64,000 nt of DNA. Origin: JARRKC01 sp037388505. GTDB taxonomy: Bacteria > Acidobacteriota > UBA6911 > RPQK01 > JAPXNP01. Shown piece by piece: positions 1 through 8,073 of this stretch. A program made the position numbers and the translations under genes. How positions within the stretch are numbered: the stretch's first letter is position 1; each line of letters begins with the position of its first letter. The stretch covers positions 124,001 through 188,000 of the forward strand of contig JARRKC010000004.1 of NCBI GenBank assembly GCA_037388505.1, written 5' to 3'. The notes under the pieces were generated by a model. The model ran no database searches and was not told where the DNA came from. It worked only from the letters and a program-made list of their open reading frames with translations.

Positions 1-1914
1 GGAAATCTCGCCCAACTGCACGTAGTACTTCGAATAGGCCGGATTGTGCAGGACGATTCCATGCTCGCAGGCGAGGTACCTATGCACGGAATCCAGGGCT
101 GTTTCAGCCTTGCCGTCCGACAGTCCGATGCCCGCCATGATGCTGAAGCCCTGCGACTCGATGAAGATCTTTCCCTCGCTGCAGGCCGAGCTTCCCACCT
201 TGTCTCCGAAGTGGTCATAGGCTCTGACGAACCACTCACCGTCCCACCCGTACTCGTCGATGGCCTGGACCATCTCGGCGATATGGTCCTCGGCCCGACG
301 AGCTTCCTCCTCCCTGCCGAGGCGACGACACAGATTCACGAAGTCCTTTCCGTAGAATACGAAGAGTCCCCCGATCATGACCGATTCAGCTCGCCCCCCC
401 TCCCGGTTCTCGGTGGTCTGGAAGGATTCGTCGGGGTTCGTGGAGAAGCAGTTCAGATTGAGGCAATCATTCCAGTCGGCTCGACCGATCAGAGGCAGGC
501 CGTGCTCCCCACGGTTTTCGACGACGTGATAGAAGGAGCGCCTCAGATGTTCGAACAGGGTGGCCGTGTTGTTCTCGTCGTTATCGAAGGGAACCTGGAC
601 CTCCAAGAGGCCGGCGTCGCCCGTTTCTTTGACATAGGCGGCAACCCCGGCGATGAGCCAGATGGGGTCGTCGTTGAAATTGCCTCCGACTTCATTGTTT
701 CCCCTCTTCGTCAGAGGCTGGTACTGATGATAGGCTCCGCCGTCCTCAAACTGAGTCGCTGCGATGTCCAGGATCCGCTCACGGGCCCGCTCCGGGGCCA
801 TGTGGACAAACCCCAGGAGATCCTGGTTGGAGTCCCTGAAGCCCATTCCGCGACCGATTCCAGACTCGAAGTAGGAAGCGCTGCGCGAGAAGTTGTAAGT
901 CACCATGCATTGATAGGGGTTCCAGATGTTGACCATTCGATCGACCCGCACGTCGGGTGTCTTGACCGAATAGACTCCCAGCAGCTCGTTCCAGTAGTCG
1001 CGCAGTGTCTGGACGGCTTGGTCGACCTGGTCACTCCCTGAGAACCGGGTCATCATCTCCTGAGCCCTGGCCTTGTCGATGACGCCGCGGGATGCGAACT
1101 TCCGATCGTCCGGGTTTTCCACGTAACCGAGAACGAAGACCAGATCCCTGGCCTCACCCGGCTGCAGAAGGCACTCGATGCAATGAGAAGCAATCGGTGA
1201 CCACCCGTGAGCGACGGAGTTACGTGGCCGGCCCTCGACGACTGCGTCCGGAGCCTCGAAGCCGTTGTAGATGCCGAGAAAGCTCTCCCGATCGGTATCG
1301 AAACCACTGATCGGGGTGTTGACGCCGTAGAAGGCGTAGTGGTTCCTGCGTTCCCGGTATTCGGTCTTGTGATAAAGGGTCGAACCTTCGACCTCGACCT
1401 CCCCCGTCGACAGGTTTCGCTGGAAATTGGTCATGTCCTCCAGGGCGTTCCAGAGGCACCATTCGACGAAGGAGAACAGCTGGATCCTCTTCGGCTCGGT
1501 CGTCGTATTCCGGAGTCGCACCCGCTGGACCTCACCCCAAAAGTGAAGTGGAACGAGATAGAGGACTTCGGCTTCGATTCCATTGCGAGCACCCGTCAGA
1601 ACGCTGTATCCAAGGCCGTGCCGACACTCATAGCGATCCAGTGGCTGCTTGACCGGTTTCCAGCCCGGGGACCAGAAGTCGGCATCGTCCCGCACGTAGA
1701 AATACTTCCCGCCGTTGTCGAGCGGAACGCTGTTGTAGCGGTAGCGCGTGATGCGGCGCAGCCGAGCATCACGGAAGAAACTGTAGCCGCCTGCTGTGTT
1801 CGAAATCAGCGAGTAGAAATCATGATTGCCCAGATAGTTGATCCACGGATACGGGGTTCTGGGGTCGGTAATCACATACTCGCGCTTGTCGTCGTCGAAA
1901 AATCCATATTTCAT
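1..1914 (-). CDS. Cellobiose phosphorylase (GH94), 3' end beyond window
   Basis: Cytoplasmic phosphorolysis of a beta-linked disaccharide, most likely cellobiose, to glucose 1-phosphate and glucose. The frame is open from an ATG at 1914 to the left edge, giving 638 residues; GH94 enzymes have about 800, so the C-terminus is missing. The N-terminus starts MKYGFFDDDKREYVITDP, and the whole N-terminal stretch follows the Cellvibrio gilvus enzyme closely from memory. The active-site segment ADWNDCLNLN lies at residues 479-488, with D483 as expected general acid. The last visible residues (GIVLHNPAYSKYY) also match the family. It starts 13 bases after the symporter stop, so the two are co-transcribed. 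N,N'-diacetylchitobiose phosphorylase is a related alternative, but the core motif favours cellobiose. Confidence 0.9.
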   Translation of the reverse strand, partial: MKYGFFDDDKREYVITDPRTPYPWINYLGNHDFYSLISNTAGGYSFFRDARLRRITRYRYNSVPLDNGGKYFYVRDDADFWSPGWKPVKQPLDRYECRHGLGYSVLTGARNGIEAEVLYLVPLHFWGEVQRVRLRNTTTEPKRIQLFSFVEWCLWNALEDMTNFQRNLSTGEVEVEGSTLYHKTEYRERRNHYAFYGVNTPISGFDTDRESFLGIYNGFEAPDAVVEGRPRNSVAHGWSPIASHCIECLLQPGEARDLVFVLGYVENPDDRKFASRGVIDKARAQEMMTRFSGSDQVDQAVQTLRDYWNELLGVYSVKTPDVRVDRMVNIWNPYQCMVTYNFSRSASYFESGIGRGMGFRDSNQDLLGFVHMAPERARERILDIAATQFEDGGAYHQYQPLTKRGNNEVGGNFNDDPIWLIAGVAAYVKETGDAGLLEVQVPFDNDENNTATLFEHLRRSFYHVVENRGEHGLPLIGRADWNDCLNLNCFSTNPDESFQTTENREGGRAESVMIGGLFVFYGKDFVNLCRRLGREEEARRAEDHIAEMVQAIDEYGWDGEWFVRAYDHFGDKVGSSACSEGKIFIESQGFSIMAGIGLSDGKAETALDSVHRYLACEHGIVLHNPAYSKYYVQLGEIS

Positions 1915-1927
1915 GCACATGCCTCGA

Positions 1928-3847
1928 TCAGTCGGAGGGAGCTCCCGCGATATCTCCTTCGGGACGAGCCACGCGTCCGGAAAGAGCCGGAGCCAGAGCG
2001 TAAGCGGCCTCGGTCGCATCCGTCGGAAGATGGTCCCACCAGGTGTTCTTCAGGATGAGCGTCGTGGCCCCGATGAGCAACAGGCAAACGACGATTCCTG
2101 TCGGGCGCATCAGGATGATGTAGATGGGTACCGCCACCAGCGCCGTCTGCCAGATGATGCCTATGAAGACATTGAACATGTCCCGCTTGAAATTCTTGTT
2201 CTCCTCGAAAGCCGGATCCAAAGCCAGGACCTTGTCGCGGATCGGCTTCCAGAACCCCCAAGGGCGGACCGAAGTATAGAAAGAGATCAGGGTCTCCTCA
2301 TCGGTGGGCGGATACAGGTACGTTCCGATCAAGCATCCGGCGATCGAAACGCCCAGAATCAGCGGGAAGTAGTAGAGCTCCAATGTTTGCTCGAAAATCA
2401 GAGGAAAGACCAATGCCGGCAAAAGGCCGAAGACCATTCCGAAGAAGTAGCCGTGTCCGTTGAATCTCCACCAGTACCACTTCAAGCAGTTGGCGGCGAT
2501 GTAGCCACCCCACAGAGCCGAGACGATCCACTGGAGCAGGCTGTTGACGTCCTGAGCATAAAGACCCAGCACGATGCTGACCAAGACGACGGCGACACCC
2601 ACGATGTAGTTGGCATATTTGATCTGTACATTCGAGGCATTCGGCTTCGCCTTCAGGTACATGTCGTTGATGACGTAGGCCTGCGCCGCATTCAGGGTGC
2701 CTGCGAAGGTGGACATGAAGGCGGCCAGCAAACCAGCGAGCAACAGCCCCATCAAACCGATCGGAACGAATTGATTGATGGCCGAAGGCAGGATCTGCTC
2801 GAAGTCGACCCGGCCCCCGACGACCAGGTTGAGCTGATCATAGTAGAGGAGTCCAAGTACGACGAAACCGGTGATCATGAAGTAGCGGATGGGATTGAGA
2901 ATGACGGAAACGAATCCGCTCATCATGGCGCCTTCGCGCGGACTCCGTGTGGACAGGATTTTCTGCATGTCATAGTTCGGCGCAGGTCCGGCGGCGCTCA
3001 CCAGGAATCCCTTGAACAACATCATCATGAAGAAAACGGAGAAGAGGGAGAAGCCGTCCTCCGCGATCTTCCGGTTGACTTCCGGAAGGATCTGGCCCCA
3101 ATCCAGCCCAAGGTTCCAGCCGAACCAGGGCGAGGTCCAGCCGGCCGGCACGATGAGATTCGAGTGGTACAACGCCCCCATGGCAATGAACCCGATCAGC
3201 AACGACGAGATCGTCATGATGATGTACTGAACCAGGTCCGCCCAAACGATGCTGACCATTCCTCCAAGAACCGCATAGAGGGTCGCGAAAAAGGTAAAGA
3301 CCACCCCGTAGACGTGGGGCACGTACTGGGGAGGAACGATGTCCGGGCTGACTCCCAACGCCCCGCATACGGTCGGCCAGGGAATGAAGATCATGATGAA
3401 CTTACCCAGTCCGATGAAGCCGTAGGCCAGAAACCCGAGGCAGCTGACCAGAGCAAAGGTCACCACGATGTTGTGCGAGAGTCGGGCGCCGATGCCTTTG
3501 CCAAACCGCGTTCCAATCCACTCGGCCCCGGTGGTCACATTGGAGCGCCGCAACCAGATCGAAAGAAAGACCATGAGAAAGATCTGATTGAAGGTCGGCC
3601 AGAGCCAGGGAATCCAGATGGATTTCAGCCCATAGACGAACCCGATCGTCACGAGCCACATGGTGCCCGAGATATCGAACATCCCCGAGGCATTGGATAA
3701 GCCCAGCAGGTACCAGGGAAGCTCGTTTCCACCGAGAAGGTATGACTTCTTGTTCCGTTCGGCCCTCTTCTTCAGCACGAGGCCGATGACGACCGTAGAC
3801 GCCAGATAGGCGCAAATGATCAGAATGTCGAGTGCATTAAGCTTCAT
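1928..3847 (-). CDS. Sodium:solute symporter (SSS/SLC5 family)
   Basis: Inner-membrane transporter of 639 residues that should couple Na+ entry to solute uptake. It shows about thirteen hydrophobic segments and starts with the usual first helix (MKLNALDILIICAYL), followed by a basic loop and the GLSNASGMFDISGT region typical of the first discontinuous helix. The tail after residue 540 is cytoplasmic, with a further hydrophobic pair near 565-605. It sits 30 bases after the POTRA gene and 13 bases before the GH94 phosphorylase. The likely substrate is therefore a disaccharide such as cellobiose; that is inferred from context, as family members also carry sugars, amino acids and nucleosides. Confidence 0.88.
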   Translation of the reverse strand: MKLNALDILIICAYLASTVVIGLVLKKRAERNKKSYLLGGNELPWYLLGLSNASGMFDISGTMWLVTIGFVYGLKSIWIPWLWPTFNQIFLMVFLSIWLRRSNVTTGAEWIGTRFGKGIGARLSHNIVVTFALVSCLGFLAYGFIGLGKFIMIFIPWPTVCGALGVSPDIVPPQYVPHVYGVVFTFFATLYAVLGGMVSIVWADLVQYIIMTISSLLIGFIAMGALYHSNLIVPAGWTSPWFGWNLGLDWGQILPEVNRKIAEDGFSLFSVFFMMMLFKGFLVSAAGPAPNYDMQKILSTRSPREGAMMSGFVSVILNPIRYFMITGFVVLGLLYYDQLNLVVGGRVDFEQILPSAINQFVPIGLMGLLLAGLLAAFMSTFAGTLNAAQAYVINDMYLKAKPNASNVQIKYANYIVGVAVVLVSIVLGLYAQDVNSLLQWIVSALWGGYIAANCLKWYWWRFNGHGYFFGMVFGLLPALVFPLIFEQTLELYYFPLILGVSIAGCLIGTYLYPPTDEETLISFYTSVRPWGFWKPIRDKVLALDPAFEENKNFKRDMFNVFIGIIWQTALVAVPIYIILMRPTGIVVCLLLIGATTLILKNTWWDHLPTDATEAAYALAPALSGRVARPEGDIAGAPSD

Positions 3848-3877
3848 GACAACTCGCCCCGCTAGGTTTGGACTCCG

Positions 3878-5188
3878 TCATTGTGTTTCGATTGTGACGT
3901 TCACAGTCAGGTCTACCGGATCGGGCTTGATGGTCATATTCATCTGGGTGCCGGGAGCGGCATGCATCCGGAGCTTCTTGATCTGCTCCAGGAACGTGTC
4001 CAGGTAGGAGCTGTCGTAGACTTGTCCCGGCCGCAGCTTCCACGCCTCCCTGAGCATCCGCTCGTCTTCCGGAGGCCATCCGCGAAGAGAGAGACTTCCC
4101 ATGCGGTACGCCGAGCCCTCGACCAAGGTAAACGTGTAGGCTACAGTCGCCTCCTTCTTGACGAAGGTCGCTTTCGCGCTGGTCTGGAGATCGATGTAGC
4201 CCTTCCGGCCGTAGGCATCACGAATGCGCTGGAGGCCTGCGTCGATCTTGATTCCGTTCGCGATCTCGCCCAGCCGCATGCTCAGCAGCTCGCCGAGCTC
4301 ATCAGCCGAGCAAACGGTGTTCCCCTGCCAATCGGCTCCGCCCCAATGAAACTGCATCCCTTCAGAGACCGGGACGCTCAGCAGAACACCCCCGTCGGCG
4401 CCGCCAGGAATCGGTTCGGCGACGGCTGTCCCGAAGGAGGCCTGTAGATAACCCCGCTGCCGATAAATGGGAAGCAGACTCAACCTGAAGAAGCCCGCTG
4501 CCGCCGTGCGCGAGTACCGCTGGCCGATCAGTTGACTTGACGCCTTGATCAGCACCTCGGGCTTGACCTGTTCCGCTCCTGGAAACTCGAGAGCGGCGAT
4601 CTTGTAGACTTCGCTCGAGATTTCGAACAGGAGCGTCTGCTCCTCGGAATGCATGTCAAAGGAGTCCGTGTAGGTAACGTCGGCCGTAACGCCGCGCTCT
4701 TCGAGCAACTCTTCCAGGGCAGAGCGAGCCTCATCGAGCGCCGGTCCGGTCATGGGAAGCTCGCCCGAATACATCGGCAGCTTCTTGCGCAGGAACGCAT
4801 CCAACTCCTCTTCGGGAATTCCAACGAAATTGTCGAAGACGCAACGCCGTAACGGCTTGGCTTCGGCCACCTCAAACGTAACCGTCATCTCGTTGCCGGT
4901 TGTCGCGTACCGATAGTGAAGAGTGCTGAAGAACCCGCTTCGACCCAGTCGTTCCGCAGCGGCTTTGACGTCCTGCGGGGTGATGGGTTGGGAGAGACGG
5001 AGTCCGGAGGCGAGAACGACCTGTGCTTTCTGGAGGTGGTCCAACCCGCGGACCTCGAGATTGCCCAGGATCACCGGCTCGCCATACGTGGACCGCAGGA
5101 GGAAGAGTAGCCACAGTCCGACGATCAGAATTCGGGAGACTCGAAGGGCGTGACTCGACGTCCTCAATGCGTCGCTTTCTTCCCTCAT
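3878..5188 (-). CDS. POTRA-repeat protein without a beta-barrel
   Basis: Protein of 436 residues with a hydrophobic segment at about 20-36 (signal peptide or anchor), then several POTRA-like modules: the first at about 38-110 (ILGNLEVRGL...GFFSTLHYRY) and at least two more up to about 345. BamA/TamA proteins use such modules in the periplasm, but here the sequence ends after the repeats (DLTVNVTIETQ) and no barrel follows. The start is set by AAGGAG six bases before the ATG. It heads the operon with the symporter and the GH94 enzyme. It may be a periplasmic scaffold for an outer-membrane complex. Function is not known; POTRA assignment is by pattern. Confidence 0.65.
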   Translation of the reverse strand: MREESDALRTSSHALRVSRILIVGLWLLFLLRSTYGEPVILGNLEVRGLDHLQKAQVVLASGLRLSQPITPQDVKAAAERLGRSGFFSTLHYRYATTGNEMTVTFEVAEAKPLRRCVFDNFVGIPEEELDAFLRKKLPMYSGELPMTGPALDEARSALEELLEERGVTADVTYTDSFDMHSEEQTLLFEISSEVYKIAALEFPGAEQVKPEVLIKASSQLIGQRYSRTAAAGFFRLSLLPIYRQRGYLQASFGTAVAEPIPGGADGGVLLSVPVSEGMQFHWGGADWQGNTVCSADELGELLSMRLGEIANGIKIDAGLQRIRDAYGRKGYIDLQTSAKATFVKKEATVAYTFTLVEGSAYRMGSLSLRGWPPEDERMLREAWKLRPGQVYDSSYLDTFLEQIKKLRMHAAPGTQMNMTIKPDPVDLTVNVTIETQ

Positions 5189-5206
5189 CCAAATCTCCTT
5201 CGTCGG

Positions 5207-5620
5207 TCAGTCAGCCCCGATACTCAGTCGGACGAACAACCTATTCTGCCGGGAATCCATGGCATGCTCAAGCCCGAAGTCGACCTGCCTGCCGACTCCT
5301 GATCCGAGAGGAATGATCTCCAGGCCCACGACGATCCACACTCTGTTGTCGATCATCCTCCGGGTGTACTGTGGGTTTACATCGGCGCCCATGCGGGAAA
5401 GGTCGAGATCAAGGACAACCAGATCTCCGTCCACCCGGACGTCATTCGAGAAGACACCGCAACATCACCGATGCGATAGGCCGCGGTTCCGATCGTCGGA
5501 ATCAGGTAGGCCAGGGTCCAGAAGGAATCCAACCGCTGCCATTCGACCGTCGCGTCCCCCCTCGTCCCTGCGCCCGGCAAATCGGGGCTCTCCTGAGCCC
5601 CACCATGCCGGTGATGAGGG
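5207..5620 (-). pseudogene. Frameshifted hypothetical protein
   Basis: Two reading frames look coding by third-position GC and by protein composition, and they join end to end. The upstream part (about 5620-5455) contains VEWQRLDSFWTLAYLIPTIG; the downstream part (about 5464-5207) contains GDLVVLDLDLSRMGADVNPQ and ends LFVRLSIGAD. The switch falls near 5452-5465. This is either a real frameshift or an assembly indel. I do not recognise the family. A selenocysteine reading of the TGA at 5465-5467 was considered and dropped, because the frame upstream of it has poor codon use. Confidence 0.4.
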
Positions 5621-5812
5621 TCACGACGGCCGCAGTTCTTCCGGACGGAACCAGAGATCACGACCCTCCTGAGTTCGGCATCGAACGTAGGCCTGGAGCA
5701 AGCCCTTGCAGGGCCACTCGGTAACGGTCAATGGTCCCGGATCCGGCTGGAAGGGCAGCGCTTTGGGGCGGATTCTCACTGTCTGTCCTCTGGAGATCTC
5801 CCATCTATACAT
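5621..5812 (-). CDS. Small hypothetical protein (63 aa)
   Basis: Encodes 63 residues starting MYRWEISRGQTVRIRP and ending FRPEELRPS. A good ribosome site (GAGGTGGAG, about eight bases upstream) decides the ATG at 5812 over the open frame that continues upstream. Composition (alternating short hydrophobic and charged stretches, no membrane segment) would fit a small beta-barrel of SH3 type, but that is a guess. It lies just before the frameshifted gene on the same strand and may once have been in an operon with it. Confidence 0.5.
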   Translation of the reverse strand: MYRWEISRGQTVRIRPKALPFQPDPGPLTVTEWPCKGLLQAYVRCRTQEGRDLWFRPEELRPS

Positions 5813-5943
5813 ACGGTGCACTCCACCTCTGCGCCTCGAGATTCGTGCCCAAGAGTTCTGTGCCGCATAAGCATCGCACGGAGGACCGACAACTCGCGGC
5901 CGGATCGATCGGGGTTTCTTCTCAGACCTCGATCGAAGCACGA

Positions 5944-7512
5944 TCACTCCGGCTCGCGGGTCTCACCCGATTCGAGCCGGAGAAGGCGGGCGTCGATGTC
6001 AGCCAGGAGCCTTTCGTAGATATCCTGCCCGAGAAGGCCCTGATGAAAAGCATCGATGACCCGATTCTTTTCGGTGAGCAGAAGGTGGCGGCGGGCCCAC
6101 TTCAATTCCTCCGTTTCCACCAATTCCCGATCGACGTGAAGAGCTTCGATTTCCTCACGCGCAGTTTGAGCGATTCCTTCGTATTCCCCTCGGAGAACGG
6201 ACAGCACCCGTCGGTTCTGAAAGTGGACGTGCTCCATCTCGTTCAACTCCGAAAGGGCGGCGTTGGTGGCTTGCAGTCGACCCCTGGCCAGTTCGTATGC
6301 ATCCCGCTCCTCACTTCTTTCAACGATCCCGAGCCGTCGGAGCAAGGGAGACATGGTCAGGCCCTGGGCGAGAATCGAGAGCAGGACCACTCCGAAAGTC
6401 ATGGTCACCAACAGGTCGCGGTAGGGGAAATCGGGCGCCAGGCTGAGTACGAGCACCATCGGGAGCCCACCGCGCAGCCCGCCCCACGTCAGCACCACAC
6501 TCCAGGAGAGCGGGATTCTCTCTCGGGACGAACGGAACAGGACGTGCGCTGCGAAAATCACCAGGCCCCGGCCGACGATCACAGCCAGGTAGGCCAGCAA
6601 GATGACCTTCCACGAGGCGAACAGCGTCTGCAGATGTACCTCGAAGCCGATCAACAGAAAGACGATGGAGTTCAGCGCGAAGGCGACGTACTCCCCGAAC
6701 GTCTCGACGGCTACCCGGGTGCTCGGCGACATGCCGACCCGGGTCGCATAGTTGCCGCACAGCATCCCGGCGCAAACGGTGGCGATGACGCCGGAGAACT
6801 GAAAATGCTCCGCCGCCACGAACGAACCATAGGCGGCAATCGTCGTCAGCGTCGTCTCGATCATCGGATCGTCCACATTCCGGATGACCTGGGAAACCGC
6901 CAGGCCGATGGCCGTTCCAATCAGACCCCCGAAACCGACGATGGAGACGAAGTCGAGAGCGAGACCCCCAACGTGGACCGCCGCGCCGGCAACCAGGGAA
7001 AGACTCAGTGTGAAGAAGACGACCGCCGTGCCGTCATTGAGGAGGCTTTCCCCATCCAGCAGCACACCCAGACGCTTGGGCACACCGAGGCTCTTGAAGA
7101 TCCCGACGACCGCGATCGGATCCGTAGCTGAAATCAGCGCTCCGAAGACCAGAGCGTGGCGCCAATTGAAGCCGGCTGCGAAATGCAGTGCCTCGGTAGC
7201 CGGAGTCAGGATCAGGACGGTCAACGCAATCGCGGCCGCCAAGCCTGGAACCGCCAGTGACACGATGGTGGTCTTGTTGCGCCAGAACTGGGTGAATTCA
7301 ATGTGGAAGGCGGCTTCGAATAGGAGCCCGGGCAGAAAGATGGAGAACAGAATCTCCTTGGTCAGGTGAGGGACATTGATGGCATGGGTAAAACCCAACA
7401 ACAGGCCTGCCAACACCAGGGCCACCGTGTAGGGCATCTGCAGACGGCGCACGCCGATGGCCACCGCCGATGCCACGATGAAAAGCAGAATCAGGACCGT
7501 TTCGGCTTCCAT
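5944..7512 (-). CDS. CPA1-type Na+/H+ antiporter
   Basis: Inner-membrane monovalent cation/proton antiporter of 522 residues. About twelve transmembrane helices fill residues 5-410. The core signature is present: FEAAF near 65-69, TDPIAVV at 130-136 and GESLLNDG at 154-161, with the N159-D160 pair expected in electroneutral NhaP-type members. A cytoplasmic, charged tail of about 110 residues follows (coiled, rich in E and R), probably regulatory. No Shine-Dalgarno is visible before the ATG. The gene is divergent from the secreted-protein gene at 7546, with only 33 bases between the two start codons. Role: sodium and pH homeostasis. Confidence 0.9.
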   Translation of the reverse strand: MEAETVLILLFIVASAVAIGVRRLQMPYTVALVLAGLLLGFTHAINVPHLTKEILFSIFLPGLLFEAAFHIEFTQFWRNKTTIVSLAVPGLAAAIALTVLILTPATEALHFAAGFNWRHALVFGALISATDPIAVVGIFKSLGVPKRLGVLLDGESLLNDGTAVVFFTLSLSLVAGAAVHVGGLALDFVSIVGFGGLIGTAIGLAVSQVIRNVDDPMIETTLTTIAAYGSFVAAEHFQFSGVIATVCAGMLCGNYATRVGMSPSTRVAVETFGEYVAFALNSIVFLLIGFEVHLQTLFASWKVILLAYLAVIVGRGLVIFAAHVLFRSSRERIPLSWSVVLTWGGLRGGLPMVLVLSLAPDFPYRDLLVTMTFGVVLLSILAQGLTMSPLLRRLGIVERSEERDAYELARGRLQATNAALSELNEMEHVHFQNRRVLSVLRGEYEGIAQTAREEIEALHVDRELVETEELKWARRHLLLTEKNRVIDAFHQGLLGQDIYERLLADIDARLLRLESGETREPE

Positions 7513-7533
7513 AATTCGTTAAGCAGAGGCGTG

Positions 7534-7539
7534 TATAGT
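7534..7539 (+). promoter_or_regulatory. Candidate -10 box for a leaderless transcript
   Basis: TATAGT ends six bases before the ATG at 7546, and there is no Shine-Dalgarno between. Transcription would start at or next to the start codon. No clear -35 box is seen. One of seven similar cases in the window. Confidence 0.45.
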
Positions 7540-7545
7540 ACCCTT

Positions 7546-8052
7546 ATGAGCAAGCATATTGCCTTGATTTGCACCACCTTCGTGGTTTTTTCCATCATCG
7601 CAGCTGACTCCGCTCGAGCGCAGGGTGTCGAGAAGACTGAAACGACAGAATCGTATCGCCTCGAACTCGAGGTCCTGCCTCCGGAACCTTTCTTCTCACA
7701 CTCGGACGTCCAATCGCAGCAGATCAAATCCGGAATGCTTATTGTCCGCGGGGCAGCCCCGGTGCAGCCCGATGCAGTGTCCAAGCCCAACCATCATCTG
7801 ATCGTGCACGTGTTCGACAAGTCGACGGGAAAGGCCGTGACCGATGCGAACGTGAAGATGAGTTTCCAGCGGTTGGGTCCGGCCGGAGAACCGATCGGCA
7901 TGCCGACGGAGGTCCCGGTCGTCGAAATGCAGGTCATCGGAAAGGGCCCCGCCACGACACACTACGGCAACAACGTGATCATGCCTTCCGGCACCTATCG
8001 CGTCAACATCACCGCGAACGGTGAGAGCGCGACGTTCAAAGTCAGCCTGTAA
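7546..8052 (+). CDS. Secreted protein, Ig-like fold suspected
   Basis: Protein of 168 residues with a signal peptide (MSKHIALICTTFVVFSIIAA, cleavage probably after ADSARAQ). The mature part has beta-strand character with a conserved-looking block HHLIVHVFDKSTGKAVTDA and a C-terminal HYGNNVIMPSGTYRVNI. The latter recalls periplasmic metal-binding or copper-chaperone-like Ig domains (Tp34/P19 and FixH/YtkA-like), which often carry such an HYG motif. The assignment is tentative. The open frame extends upstream to 7366, but the signal peptide and the TATAGT box fix the start at 7546. It is followed 21 bases later by the M16 peptidase and may be co-transcribed with it. Confidence 0.7.
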   Translation: MSKHIALICTTFVVFSIIAADSARAQGVEKTETTESYRLELEVLPPEPFFSHSDVQSQQIKSGMLIVRGAAPVQPDAVSKPNHHLIVHVFDKSTGKAVTDANVKMSFQRLGPAGEPIGMPTEVPVVEMQVIGKGPATTHYGNNVIMPSGTYRVNITANGESATFKVSL

Positions 8053-8073
8053 CGTTTCGACTGGAGCAACGCC

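Noticed and set aside
5465..5467. TGA as a second selenocysteine codon
   Set aside because: The frame before it has weak codon use and another frame looks coding there; no SECIS-like hairpin seen.
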